The position numbers and the translations under genes were made by a program. Of a DNA stretch of 25,235 nt, positions 14,593 to 22,569 are shown piece by piece (position 1 is the stretch's first letter; each line of letters begins with the position of its first letter). The notes under the pieces are model-generated. The model saw nothing but the letters and a program-made list of their open reading frames with translations. It did no database searches and was not told the origin of the DNA. Source of the DNA: Lachnospiraceae bacterium (GTDB lineage: Bacteria > Bacillota > Clostridia > Lachnospirales > Lachnospiraceae); the NCBI GenBank assembly GCA_016301965.1, contig JAEDOO010000009.1, positions 1 through 25,235 on the forward strand, in the 5' to 3' direction.

Positions 14593-15783
14593 ATGAATTA
14601 TATATATGCTGATCATGCGGCAACAACAGCTACCAGCTCTGCGGCCAGAGATGCCATGATAGACTGTATGGAGAACTATTTCGGCAATCCGTCAAGTCTG
14701 CATACCCCTGGCCAGAAGGCGGCGGAAAAATTATGGGAAAGCCGCGAGATCATGGCAAAATACCTGCATGCGAAACCGGAAGAGATCTACTTTACTTCCG
14801 GAGGCAGCGAGGCGGATAATCAGGCACTTCTGACGGCTGCCATGATCGGAAAGAAAAAAGGGAAAAAACACATTATTTCCACGGCATTTGAACATCATGC
14901 TGTGCTGCACAGTCTGAGAAGACTGGAAAAAGAAGGCTTTGAGGTGACACTTCTACCCGTGCATGAAAACGGTATTGTCCGTCTTGATGAGCTCAAAGCG
15001 GCCGTTAGAGACGATACGATCTGTGTATCCATCATGTATGCCAATAACGAGATCGGAACCATACAGCCCATCGCTGAGATCGGCGCATTCTGCAGGGAAA
15101 AAGGTATTCTGTTTCATACGGATGCTGTGCAGGCAGCGGGACGTCTGGATATTGATGTCGTAAAGGAGAATATTGATTTTCTGGCCTTATCGGCACATAA
15201 ATTTTATGGTCCCCGGGGTGTAGGTGTGCTGTATTGCCGGAAAGGTATACCGCTGACCAATCTCATTGAAGGCGGAGCTCAGGAACGGGGAAAACGTGCC
15301 GGTACAGAAAACCTGCCGGCTATTGCGGGAATGGCAGCGGCTTTTAAAGAAGCCTGTGAAAACAGAGAAAAGGATAATGCGTATGTGGCCGGTTTGCGGG
15401 ATCAGCTGATCCAGGGACTTTCAGAGATTCCCCATGGAAGATTAAACGGTGACCGCATACAGCGCGTGCCAGGCACCGTAAATTTCTGCTTTGAGGGTAT
15501 TGAAGGCGAATCCCTTTTGCTTCTTCTGGACATGAGAGGTATCGGCGCATCCTCCGGATCTGCCTGCACTTCCGGATCCCTGGATCCCAGCCATGTGCTG
15601 CTGGCCCTGGGACTGCCCCACGAGGTGGCGCATGGTTCCCTTCGTCTGTCCATCGGCGCAGAGAACACACCGGAAGAAATGGAATATATTGTAAATAATG
15701 TCAAAGAGGTCGTTGCCTATCTGCGAAGCATGTCTCCGGTATGGGAAGACCTGGAAAAAGGAAATAAACCACATCTGATCTGA
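14593..15783 (+). CDS. nifS: Cysteine desulfurase, NifS/IscS type
   Basis: PLP enzyme that removes sulfur from L-cysteine as an enzyme-bound persulfide for Fe-S cluster assembly, releasing alanine. The 396-residue length is standard. The N-terminal YADHAATTATS, the PLP-stacking His101 in TAFEHHAVLH, the PLP lysine Lys203 in LSAHKFYGPRGVG and the catalytic Cys325 in SSGSACTSGS on its mobile loop are all present. The class I loop length fits NifS/IscS rather than SufS. AGGAGG sets the start. The scaffold gene begins 13 nt after the stop, so the two form an operon. Gene symbols nifS and iscS are both used for such Clostridial proteins; no nitrogenase gene is here, so general cluster assembly is the likely role. 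Confidence 0.93.
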   Translation: MNYIYADHAATTATSSAARDAMIDCMENYFGNPSSLHTPGQKAAEKLWESREIMAKYLHAKPEEIYFTSGGSEADNQALLTAAMIGKKKGKKHIISTAFEHHAVLHSLRRLEKEGFEVTLLPVHENGIVRLDELKAAVRDDTICVSIMYANNEIGTIQPIAEIGAFCREKGILFHTDAVQAAGRLDIDVVKENIDFLALSAHKFYGPRGVGVLYCRKGIPLTNLIEGGAQERGKRAGTENLPAIAGMAAAFKEACENREKDNAYVAGLRDQLIQGLSEIPHGRLNGDRIQRVPGTVNFCFEGIEGESLLLLLDMRGIGASSGSACTSGSLDPSHVLLALGLPHEVAHGSLRLSIGAENTPEEMEYIVNNVKEVVAYLRSMSPVWEDLEKGNKPHLI

Positions 15784-15796
15784 GGAGGAAGAATAC

Positions 15797-16192
15797 ATGT
15801 TATACAGTGAAAAAGTTATGGATCATTTTCAGCATCCAAGAAATGTAGGAAAAATCGAGGACGCGGACGGCATCGGCGAGGTAGGAAATGCAAAATGCGG
15901 TGATATCATGAAAATGTACATCAAGGTAGATGAAAATGAGATCATCACCGATGTCAAATTCAACACTTTTGGCTGTGGCTCCGCTATCGCCACCAGTTCC
16001 ATGGCCACAGAGATGATCAAAGGGAAATCCATCAAAGAGGCTTTGGCAATCTCTAACAAGGCCGTGGTAGAGGCTCTCGACGGACTGCCCACCAACAAGA
16101 TCCACTGTTCCGTACTGGCAGAAGAGGCAGTTAAAGCCGCCGTAGAAGACTACTACAAGAGAAAAGGATTGCCCATTCCGGAAGACCTTTAA
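15797..16192 (+). CDS. nifU: Fe-S cluster assembly scaffold, NifU/IscU type
   Basis: A 131-residue scaffold on which nascent Fe-S clusters are built from the sulfur supplied by the upstream desulfurase. It corresponds to the IscU or NifU N-terminal domain only. The three cluster-ligand cysteines are Cys34 in NAKCGD, Cys60 in TFGCGSA and Cys104 in IHCSVLAEE, with the conserved Asp36 that tunes cluster release. The N-terminal MLYSEKVMDHFQHPRNVG is a clear family signature. AGGAGGA precedes the ATG. It lies 13 nt from nifS and is followed immediately by the 43-bp palindrome shared with the convergent pucR-type gene. Confidence 0.94.
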   Translation: MLYSEKVMDHFQHPRNVGKIEDADGIGEVGNAKCGDIMKMYIKVDENEIITDVKFNTFGCGSAIATSSMATEMIKGKSIKEALAISNKAVVEALDGLPTNKIHCSVLAEEAVKAAVEDYYKRKGLPIPEDL

Positions 16193-16201
16193 TTGTACCC
16201 A

Positions 16202-16300
16202 GGGAGCTTGTCCCCGGAGAGATATATAATCCCCCCGAAATCGCTTTAAAACGGTTTGCGATTTCGGGGGGATTATATATATCTCCGGGGACAAGCTCCC
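16202..16300. repeat. 43-bp palindrome without the conserved core
   Basis: Arms 16202-16244 and 16258-16300 are inverted repeats with a single mismatch, enclosing a 13-nt loop (TTTAAAACGGTTT). The arm includes an AT run (GATATATAATCC) at a position similar to the TATATAT motif in the core-bearing elements. The right flank, read on the minus strand, gives AGGACGGACGGGA, identical over 13 nt to the left flank of copy 3. It fills the gap between two convergent genes (nifU-like and pucR-like), 9 nt after one stop and 32 nt before the other. It may be a bidirectional terminator and a core-less relative of the repeat family. Confidence 0.9.
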
Positions 16301-16332
16301 GTCCGTCCTCTACCAGGCATCCGCCCCTCCAT

Positions 16333-17886
16333 CTAATCCTGCAGCGTATGATCCTCCAACTCCATAAAATAAAAGGAAAGCTGCAGCTGAAGCCGCTCTT
16401 TCGGATTTTCCAGATTAAGGTTGGTAATCTTGCAAATCCGCTCCAGGCGATAGGAGAGGGTGCTTCGGTGGATGTACAGCTTTTTTGAAGTCTGCAGTAC
16501 ATTTCGCTCCAGTTCAAGAAAGACTTTCAGTGTTTGAAACAGCTCTGTATTATTTTGCTGATCGTATTCCTTTAACAATGCCAACTCCGGAGAGTGCAAA
16601 AGCTTTGGCGAAAAGTTTTCCGCGGCTTTCTGGTAAAGAAATTCCAGGCGAAGATCGTCAAAACGGAAGCACCAGCTGGTACTATCACTTTGAGCTCCCA
16701 GATTCAGTGCCGTGACAGCCTGATCGTGTCCCTGGGGCAGGAGAAGAAAATCCCGTATCTCCGTGCTGACACCCATGATCATCAGACTTTCCCGCAAAAG
16801 AATAGCCAGACTGCTGAGAACGTTGGAAATGCTGGTGTGGGAGTAGGTCAGGTTCACAATAGCAGATATACCGTTTTTGTAAACGAAGGCGCAGCTGCCG
16901 GATACCTGCGTTTCTATATGGCCTATAGCTGCGGCAGAGGACATCATGCGGACATCCTGCTGTTTGGCCTCCAGGCGAAGACAGAGATAGCTGTCGCTGC
17001 GTTTCCAGTCCAGAAGCTGCATGATCTTATAGGTCGCAGTGGTATCAGAAAGCTTTCCGGAAAGAAAGTCAATAAAAAAGTGTTTTAAATTATTGTCCTG
17101 ATTAAACTGCACCAGGCGGCGATTTCTCAGTGCCAGAACAATCAGATTTGCCAGATGTTCAATTGCTGTTGACTGTCCGGGACGTATGGGGGATTCCATT
17201 TCGTTAACACAGATTCTGCCTTCGTAACGTCCGTTCTGCCAGATGTTTATATACAGAATGGGATAGCCTCGCTGTTCTGCAGAATATATACAGGGTCCTG
17301 TGGTAGTAAGTGTGTGTAGATATTCATAATCCACACGAAAATCGTTGATCTGACTCAGGGACAGCATGGGTTGGCCAGTCTGAGGATTCTGCTCCCACAC
17401 GGCCATTCCGGGAAGGTGATGGGAATATGCCAGAATATTGAAGGCTGTGTCATGTACGAAAATAGGATTCTGAAAAATGGGACGGCTGATTTTTAACATG
17501 CAGTCCAGAGGATTATCAGTTTCCAGGGCATTGTGAAGAGCGATATTCCATTTCCGGTATTTCTCAAAAATGTCCTGCGTCTGCCCAAAAAGCTCCAGTG
17601 AATCGTTCTGCTCTTCTATAAAAAGTCCACAACATTCAGCCGGAAACTGAGAGAAATCTGCTTTTCCGGACACTAGAAATGCTGCTTTTTGCAGCACCGG
17701 GGAGAGCAAAGAAACATCTTCGGCAGATAAAACATACAAATACTGCGGAGAAATTGGGTGATTTGGATGAAAAAGTCTAACATCTTCAAGAGAAAATGAT
17801 AAATTTATGTTATATAGAATTATATTATGGTATTTGTCTGATAAATTATCTTCGATAATCTGCATAGAAAGAGGAAAAGCAATCAT
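16333..17886 (-). CDS. PucR-type (CdaR-like) transcriptional regulator
   Basis: A 517-residue regulator. The C-terminal helix-turn-helix (about residues 455-510, with SKKLYIHRSTLSYRLERI) is the PucR/CdaR HTH_30 signature. The preceding region, about 270-400, fits the GGDEF-like middle domain of this family, and the N-terminal part (1-250) would be the sensory region. PucR-type proteins typically activate catabolic operons in response to the substrate or an intermediate. The start at 17886 is supported by GGAGG 7 nt upstream. It is divergent from the first URO-D gene across a 222-nt gap containing palindromic motifs, so I infer that it controls the catabolic cluster 18109-25109. It is convergent with nifU. 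Confidence 0.87.
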   Translation of the reverse strand: MIAFPLSMQIIEDNLSDKYHNIILYNINLSFSLEDVRLFHPNHPISPQYLYVLSAEDVSLLSPVLQKAAFLVSGKADFSQFPAECCGLFIEEQNDSLELFGQTQDIFEKYRKWNIALHNALETDNPLDCMLKISRPIFQNPIFVHDTAFNILAYSHHLPGMAVWEQNPQTGQPMLSLSQINDFRVDYEYLHTLTTTGPCIYSAEQRGYPILYINIWQNGRYEGRICVNEMESPIRPGQSTAIEHLANLIVLALRNRRLVQFNQDNNLKHFFIDFLSGKLSDTTATYKIMQLLDWKRSDSYLCLRLEAKQQDVRMMSSAAAIGHIETQVSGSCAFVYKNGISAIVNLTYSHTSISNVLSSLAILLRESLMIMGVSTEIRDFLLLPQGHDQAVTALNLGAQSDSTSWCFRFDDLRLEFLYQKAAENFSPKLLHSPELALLKEYDQQNNTELFQTLKVFLELERNVLQTSKKLYIHRSTLSYRLERICKITNLNLENPKERLQLQLSFYFMELEDHTLQD

Positions 17887-17936
17887 AATCGTACCTCCGG
17901 TAAAATAACTAATAGCAGTGTATCATAATTTGCCCC

Positions 17937-17992
17937 ACTTGTGAATAATGCCAAATATATTTGTGCAAAAAGTAGGAACTTTATTCAAAAGT
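17937..17992. promoter_or_regulatory. Three tandem candidate operator sites in the pucR/URO-D divergent region
   Basis: Three related 14-15 nt motifs start at 17937 (ACTTGTGAATAATGC), 17959 (ATTTGTGCAAAAAGT) and 17978 (ACTTTATTCAAAAGT), at spacings of 22 and 19 nt, close to two helical turns. The middle one contains TTGTGCAAAA, found exactly again upstream of the second URO-D gene. The ideal form is a dyad, ACTT-n-TGCA-n-AAGT. They lie upstream of the -35 box, an activator position. The assignment to the PucR-type protein is inferred from location. Confidence 0.5.
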
Positions 17993-18010
17993 ATAACGGA
18001 GTTTGACGTA

Positions 18011-18039
18011 TTTACATAGGGACTATAGAAAAATATAAT
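18011..18039 (+). promoter_or_regulatory. Promoter of the URO-D/ene-reductase cluster
   Basis: TTTACA (18011-18016) and TATAAT (18034-18039) are separated by 17 nt. Start would be near 18046, leaving a leader of about 60 nt. A second TATAAT at 18071-18076 lacks a matching -35. Confidence 0.65.
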
Positions 18040-18108
18040 AAATACATCAAGGGCTTTTGCGAGAAAACTGTATAATAATTCCAAAAAAAGTAAGGAGGAT
18101 GGGATGTC

Positions 18109-19119
18109 ATGTTAACAGCAGTAGAAAATTTTCGTGAAATATTAAAGAAAGATGGAAAACCCGACAGACTGCTTAAGCAGTATGAAGGATGTGCTTTTTT
18201 CCCGCCCAATCCGGCTTCTACGTATATCCGTGGTAACCGCCATCCGGGAATGGATCCGCTGAAAGACCGTTTCGGAACAGAGATTCTCTGGCCGGCGGGA
18301 CAGGTAGCTGCAATGCCGCACGTTACAGCAGATAATAAGGTGATCAGTGATATCACAGAGTGGAGAGATCAGCTGGTTATGCCGGATCTTGAGGCAAACT
18401 GCTCCGATCCTGCATTATGGGAGCCATTTATTCAGAAAGCTGAAGAGATTCGTGCCAGAGGAGAGCTGGTTATGGCTTTCATGCCTACAGGTGTGTTTGA
18501 GAGACTGCATTTCCTCATGGGCTTTGAAGATATGCTGATGAATTTCCTTCTGGAGCCGGAAGATATGATGGATCTTTGCAATGCTATCGGAGAGTATCGT
18601 TATCAGTATATGAAACTGATTGTAGACAATATCAAACCGGACATCATGCTTTCCCATGATGACTGGGGATCCAAGCAGTCCCTGTTTGTCAGCCCGGATA
18701 CCTGGCGTGAGTTCATCAAACCGCAGTATGTAAAGACATATGGCTATATGAAAGAGAGAGGTATCGTGATCATGCATCATGCCGATTCCTTTATGGAGCC
18801 TATCGTGGAGGATATGGTGGAGCTGGGTATCGATATCTGGCAGGGTGTACTTCCGGAAAATGATATTCCGAAGCTGCAGAAACAGCTGGATGGACGTATG
18901 GTTTTGATGGGTGGTATTGATGCTTCCAAAGTAGACCGTGAGGATTCAACAGAGGAAGAGATCCGCAAAGAAGTAAGACGTGCCTGCGAAGCCTATGGAC
19001 CGGGCGGACATTTTATTCCGTGCATTACCTACGGCGCTCCGGGTTGTCTGTTCCCCCAGGCAGATCCGATTATCAACGACGAGATTGAAAAATACAACAA
19101 GGAAGTATACGGAATCTGA
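18109..19119 (+). CDS. URO-D superfamily protein (corrinoid methyltransferase-like), copy A
   Basis: A 336-residue soluble TIM-barrel protein related to uroporphyrinogen decarboxylase. This superfamily also includes corrinoid-dependent methyltransferases (MtaA/MtbA, CmuA). True HemE function is unlikely: there is no heme gene nearby, and the N-terminal HemE signature is absent. Conserved segments are LSHDDWGSKQSL (181-192), IMHHADSFMEPIVEDM (221-236) and DIWQGVL (252-258). Near the end, FIPCITYGAPGC carries Cys305 and Cys313, which could bind metal, but the H-x-C zinc motif of MtaA is not evident. GGAGG lies upstream of the ATG. A paralogue of identical length lies at 22570. With the cobalamin adenosyltransferase nearby, a corrinoid-linked demethylation or decarboxylation is the best guess. 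Confidence 0.8.
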   Translation: MLTAVENFREILKKDGKPDRLLKQYEGCAFFPPNPASTYIRGNRHPGMDPLKDRFGTEILWPAGQVAAMPHVTADNKVISDITEWRDQLVMPDLEANCSDPALWEPFIQKAEEIRARGELVMAFMPTGVFERLHFLMGFEDMLMNFLLEPEDMMDLCNAIGEYRYQYMKLIVDNIKPDIMLSHDDWGSKQSLFVSPDTWREFIKPQYVKTYGYMKERGIVIMHHADSFMEPIVEDMVELGIDIWQGVLPENDIPKLQKQLDGRMVLMGGIDASKVDREDSTEEEIRKEVRRACEAYGPGGHFIPCITYGAPGCLFPQADPIINDEIEKYNKEVYGI

Positions 19120-19133
19120 CAGGAATGCGAATT

Positions 19134-19173
19134 ATCCCCCGGAAAAGCGGTAAGCTTTTTCGGGGAATTTTTT
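19134..19173 (+). terminator. Intrinsic terminator after URO-D copy A
   Basis: A GC-rich stem from CCCCCGGAAAAGC to GCTTTTTCGGGG (one bulge, one G-T pair, 5-nt loop) is followed by ATTTTTT, starting about 15 nt after the stop codon. It may attenuate, rather than abolish, transcription into the ene-reductase gene, for which I see no separate strong promoter. Confidence 0.75.
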
Positions 19174-19217
19174 AAAATCAGAATATGATGAATCGGCCAG
19201 AGAGGAGAAAAAAAGAA

Positions 19218-21170
19218 ATGGAACGTAAATATAAAAATCTCTGTAAACCCATTAAAATAGGCAATGTTACTTTCCGAAACAGAATGTTTTCCGCCCCCAT
19301 GAGCGGAGCGGAGATCACTCCGGAATGTACAATAGGTCCAAAATCCACGGCATTTTATGAGCTCAGAGCCAAAGGCGGAGCAGCAGCGGTAACGGTCAGT
19401 GAGCTGATGGTGCATCCGCCCACAGATGCTTCTCATGCCTTTCATCTGAATACGCAGACCGTGGGATCCGTAGCCAGCTTTACCTACACAGCGGATGCGA
19501 TCAAACGGCATGGCGCTGTACCTAGCGTGGAATTTTCCCATTCCGGCCAGTATGCCGGCACCTATCTTCTGGATAAAAACAAAAAAGACTCTATGGTTCA
19601 GTATGGCCCAAGTGAGGGAACCCGTCCGGATGGCATTCCGGTAAAGGCATTGACCAGAGAACAGATCAGGGATATCGTGCAGGCCTATTATGAAAATGCA
19701 AAGCTCGCCAAGCTGTGCGGCTTTGAGATGATCATGGTGCATGGCGGCCATGGCTGGCTGATCAATCAGTTTTTATCCCCATATTTTAATCATCGTACGG
19801 ACGAGTACGGCGGAAGCCTGGAAAATAGAGTGCGGCTGGCCAGAGAGGTGCTGACGGCAGTCCGCGAGGCTGTCGGCCCGGGATTCCCCATTGAATTTCG
19901 TATGAGCGGATCTGAACTGTTTGAAGGCGGTTATGGCCTGGATGAGGGCGTGCGCATCGCTCAGGCGGTGGAGGATCTGGTAGATCTGATCCATGTATCG
20001 GCAGGTTCCTATAAATTTGGTTTTTCCGTTACGCATCCGTCCATGTTTCGTGAGCATGGCTGCAATGTTTATCTGGCTGAAGAGATCAAAAAACATGTAT
20101 CCAAGCCGGTAGCCACCATCGGTGCGTTAAATGATCCGGCCATGATGGATGAGCTGATTGGTTCCGGTAAAGTGGATGTTGTTGTTATGGGACGTGCATT
20201 ACTGGCGGATCCGTTCCTTCCGGAAAAAGTCATGACCAATCGTGAAGACGAGATCGTGAAATGTCTGCGCTGCTTCGTCTGCATGGCAGAGCGTGGTGCA
20301 ACACAGACTCGCCGTTGTTCCGTCAATCCCCTGATCGGAAGAGAGTGGGAAGGCGGCATGGATCTTCAGCCGGCAAGAAAGAAGAAAAAAGTACTGATCG
20401 TCGGCGGCGGTGTGGCTGGTCTGGAAGCTGCGGTGACAGCAGCCAGAAGAGGCCATGAGACTATTCTGTGTGAGAAGAGTGATTCTCTGGGCGGTATTTT
20501 GAAATGTGAGCAGGGTATCGATTTCAAACATGAGATGTATGAGCTGGGTGTGACACTGGAGCGTCAGGCAAGACTGGAAGGTGTGGATATCCGCCTGAAT
20601 ACAGAAGTTACTCCGGAATATGCGGAAAGTGTACAGGCAGATGCTGTGATCCTGGCTGTGGGATCCACACCGATCGTACCGCCGATCCCGGGTATTGATG
20701 GGGATAACGTAGTTATCGTTAACAATTATTATAAAGAAAAAGAAAAAGTAAAGGGCGACGAAGTGATCGTTCTTGGCGGCGGTCTGGCAGGATGTGAGAG
20801 TGCCGTACATCTGGCAAGAGAAGGCAAGAAAGTACATCTGGTTGAGATGCGTGATGCGCTGGCACCGGATGCTAACATTCGTCATCGTCCGATCCTTCTG
20901 CAGGAGCTGAAAGATCAGAACGTCATCTGCCATATGGGTTACAGAGGCCTGAAAGTAACAGAAGAAGGCGTGATCTGCGAAGCCGAAGGTAAAGAGGTTC
21001 TGGTTCCCGGTACATCGGTGATCTGTGCGGTTGGTCAGCGCGCTTGCCGCGATGTGGCGGACACACTTCTGGATGCAGCTCCGATCGTAAAACAGGTTGG
21101 TGACTGCATTCGCCCGGCCAATATCTGCGCTGCGATCTATCAGGGATATCATGCAGCTCTGGATATTTAA
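19218..21170 (+). CDS. FMN/4Fe-4S/FAD ene-reductase (old yellow enzyme family, 2,4-dienoyl-CoA reductase / BaiCD type)
   Basis: A 650-residue multi-cofactor reductase. Residues 1-335 form the old-yellow-enzyme barrel, with MVHGGHGWLINQFLSPYFN (from 183-178 region; active-site His175 and His178) and DEYGGSLENR (Tyr197). A 4Fe-4S site follows: Cys349, Cys352, Cys355 and Cys367. An FAD-binding Rossmann motif IVGGGVAG lies near 394-401 and a NAD(P)H-binding motif VLGGGLAG near 518-525. Known relatives reduce activated C=C bonds (dienoyl-CoAs, bile-acid enones, cinnamates) or demethylate amines (trimethylamine dehydrogenase). The start at 19218 is chosen for GAGAGGAG upstream; an in-frame ATG at 19185 has no site. 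It is placed between the two URO-D paralogues, so it probably acts on the same substrate. Specificity cannot be read from sequence. Confidence 0.87.
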   Translation: MERKYKNLCKPIKIGNVTFRNRMFSAPMSGAEITPECTIGPKSTAFYELRAKGGAAAVTVSELMVHPPTDASHAFHLNTQTVGSVASFTYTADAIKRHGAVPSVEFSHSGQYAGTYLLDKNKKDSMVQYGPSEGTRPDGIPVKALTREQIRDIVQAYYENAKLAKLCGFEMIMVHGGHGWLINQFLSPYFNHRTDEYGGSLENRVRLAREVLTAVREAVGPGFPIEFRMSGSELFEGGYGLDEGVRIAQAVEDLVDLIHVSAGSYKFGFSVTHPSMFREHGCNVYLAEEIKKHVSKPVATIGALNDPAMMDELIGSGKVDVVVMGRALLADPFLPEKVMTNREDEIVKCLRCFVCMAERGATQTRRCSVNPLIGREWEGGMDLQPARKKKKVLIVGGGVAGLEAAVTAARRGHETILCEKSDSLGGILKCEQGIDFKHEMYELGVTLERQARLEGVDIRLNTEVTPEYAESVQADAVILAVGSTPIVPPIPGIDGDNVVIVNNYYKEKEKVKGDEVIVLGGGLAGCESAVHLAREGKKVHLVEMRDALAPDANIRHRPILLQELKDQNVICHMGYRGLKVTEEGVICEAEGKEVLVPGTSVICAVGQRACRDVADTLLDAAPIVKQVGDCIRPANICAAIYQGYHAALDI

Positions 21171-21267
21171 CACAAAATTGTTTAAATGATGTCTACCATA
21201 TTTCCGGTGGGTATGCTATACTAAATATATATGCGGAGATTTGCCTTCGCGGAAATAAGGGGATGCT

Positions 21268-22257
21268 ATGAAACTTTACGAGAAAACCGGTGACCACAAA
21301 GTGACCGGCCTCAAGGATGGTACGTGCGTATCCAAACAGGATGTGCGGGTTCATCTGATGGGGGAACTGGATGAATTGAACAGCCATATCGGTCTGGTGC
21401 GCAGTCTGACGCAGAACAAGGCTCTCTGGCAGGAGCTTCTGGAGATACAGAAGATACTGCTGGCTATTAAGCATGGTGTGGAAGAGCCTGAGGGAAGCCG
21501 CGTTAAGAGTGTGGCCAGTACACAGGTAAAGGATCTGGAGGCAAAGATCGGATATCTGGAGAGACAGCTGCCGCAGACAGAAGGGGAGATTCTGCCGGGC
21601 GGATGCTTCTATTCCGCACAGTTTGATATAGCCAGAAATGTGGCAAGAAGGTGCGAACGCCGTTTTGCGGAGGTGGCAGCCCGCTATCCCATGGATGAGC
21701 TGGCGGCAGCTTTTTTGAATCGTCTGTCAGATTATCTGTATATTCAGGCACGGTTTGCAGATGCTGCGCATCAGGGACTCAGCCTGGAGCAGCAGATTGC
21801 TATACAGGTGGAGAACAGACCGGCCGCAGCACCAGTGGCAGTTTCTGCAGCTGAACAGAAACAGGAGACACCAGATGAGCCTGTAGTGGAGAAGATTCCG
21901 GCATTGTGTAAAGACCGTGTGACGAACCGGGTAAAGAAATTCAGCGCCAGGTTCAATAATTCTTACGGCACATTTTATACTGTCTGTGTTCTTAATGCTG
22001 ACGGCGAGCTTCTGGCTACCAATTCGCTGGCCCGTCATTCTGTTCAGGTACACGGCGCCATGGCAGCGGCCAAAGAAGCATTGCACAGATGTAAGGTGCA
22101 GGGCGAGAAAGCAGCCGGTGTGATGAAAAACGGCGCGGCACTGTATGAGAACGGTTATCTGGTAGGCGCTGTAGGCATTTACGGCGGCAACGAAAAAATG
22201 AACAATGAAAAAGCACAGCTGGCCATGGAGATGCTTAAGGGCGCTGTGCAGAGATAA
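21268..22257 (+). CDS. PduO-type cob(I)alamin adenosyltransferase fused to a GlcG/HbpS-like domain
   Basis: A 329-residue protein. Residues 1 to about 175 match the PduO/MMAB adenosyltransferase fold, with TGD at 7-9, DELNSHIG (35-42), RNVARRCERR (133-142) and NRLSDYLYIQAR (161-172). These enzymes transfer adenosine from ATP to cob(I)alamin. A Pro/Ala/Glu-rich linker (about 180-215) leads to a GlcG/HbpS-like domain (220-329, with HGAMAAAKEAL and NGYLVGAVGIYGG), as in two-domain PduO proteins where it can bind heme or corrinoid. The ATP-binding N-terminal motif departs from the usual TGDGG-T form (TGDHKVTGL), so activity may be altered. AAGGGGATGCT holds the likely start site. It lies about 100 nt after the ene-reductase and is closed by a terminator. 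It suggests a cobalamin-linked pathway. Confidence 0.85.
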   Translation: MKLYEKTGDHKVTGLKDGTCVSKQDVRVHLMGELDELNSHIGLVRSLTQNKALWQELLEIQKILLAIKHGVEEPEGSRVKSVASTQVKDLEAKIGYLERQLPQTEGEILPGGCFYSAQFDIARNVARRCERRFAEVAARYPMDELAAAFLNRLSDYLYIQARFADAAHQGLSLEQQIAIQVENRPAAAPVAVSAAEQKQETPDEPVVEKIPALCKDRVTNRVKKFSARFNNSYGTFYTVCVLNADGELLATNSLARHSVQVHGAMAAAKEALHRCKVQGEKAAGVMKNGAALYENGYLVGAVGIYGGNEKMNNEKAQLAMEMLKGAVQR

Positions 22258-22272
22258 GGCTATATACAACAG

Positions 22273-22318
22273 GCGCTGCAAAGACAGACGTGTCATCGTT
22301 TGGTTTGCAGCGCTTTTT
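22273..22318 (+). terminator. Intrinsic terminator after the adenosyltransferase gene
   Basis: GCGCTGCAAA (22273-22282) pairs perfectly with TTTGCAGCGC (22304-22313), followed by TTTTT. It lies 16 nt after the stop codon and separates this gene from URO-D copy B, which has its own promoter. Between 22319 and 22480 I see nothing assignable. Confidence 0.88.
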
Positions 22319-22480
22319 ATATACCTTTTTGTGGATATGCGCAGGAATCATGGCTCTGAGAAGGGGGCAAGGTGTGTTTTGTCATTAATTCTATGTTTTC
22401 CGTTTCCTTCTGATGATATTGTAAATATTGAGGCGACAAAATGGCGAAATAGAAAAACATAAAATATACAAACATAATGA

Positions 22481-22494
22481 ACTTGTGCAAAAGT
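22481..22494. promoter_or_regulatory. Candidate PucR-type operator upstream of URO-D copy B
   Basis: ACTTGTGCAAAAGT is a near-perfect dyad (ACTT and AAGT half-sites around TGCA). It shares the exact 10-mer TTGTGCAAAA with 17961-17970 upstream of URO-D copy A. Its centre is about 43 nt before the -10 box, a typical activator position. The regulator is inferred. Confidence 0.55.
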
Positions 22495-22503
22495 GCTTAA
22501 AAC

Positions 22504-22533
22504 AAGACAATTAAATAAAGATTTTGGTATAAT
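22504..22533 (+). promoter_or_regulatory. Extended -10 promoter of URO-D copy B
   Basis: TGGTATAAT gives an extended -10 (TATAAT 22528-22533). The -35 region AAGACA (22504-22509) is weak and 18 nt away, consistent with a promoter needing an activator bound at 22481-22494. Confidence 0.6.
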
Positions 22534-22569
22534 ATGCCCATGAACAATTTCGTAGAGGAGGCAAATGTT

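Noticed and set aside
18109..19119. HemE, true uroporphyrinogen decarboxylase
   Set aside because: Only superfamily-level resemblance is seen: no other heme genes, two paralogues in a catabolic setting, and the HemE N-terminal signature is missing.
20199..21173. A 324-codon open frame on the minus strand
   Set aside because: Antisense to the ene-reductase, with no recognisable domain or start signal. The plus-strand frame has clear FMN, Fe-S and FAD motifs.
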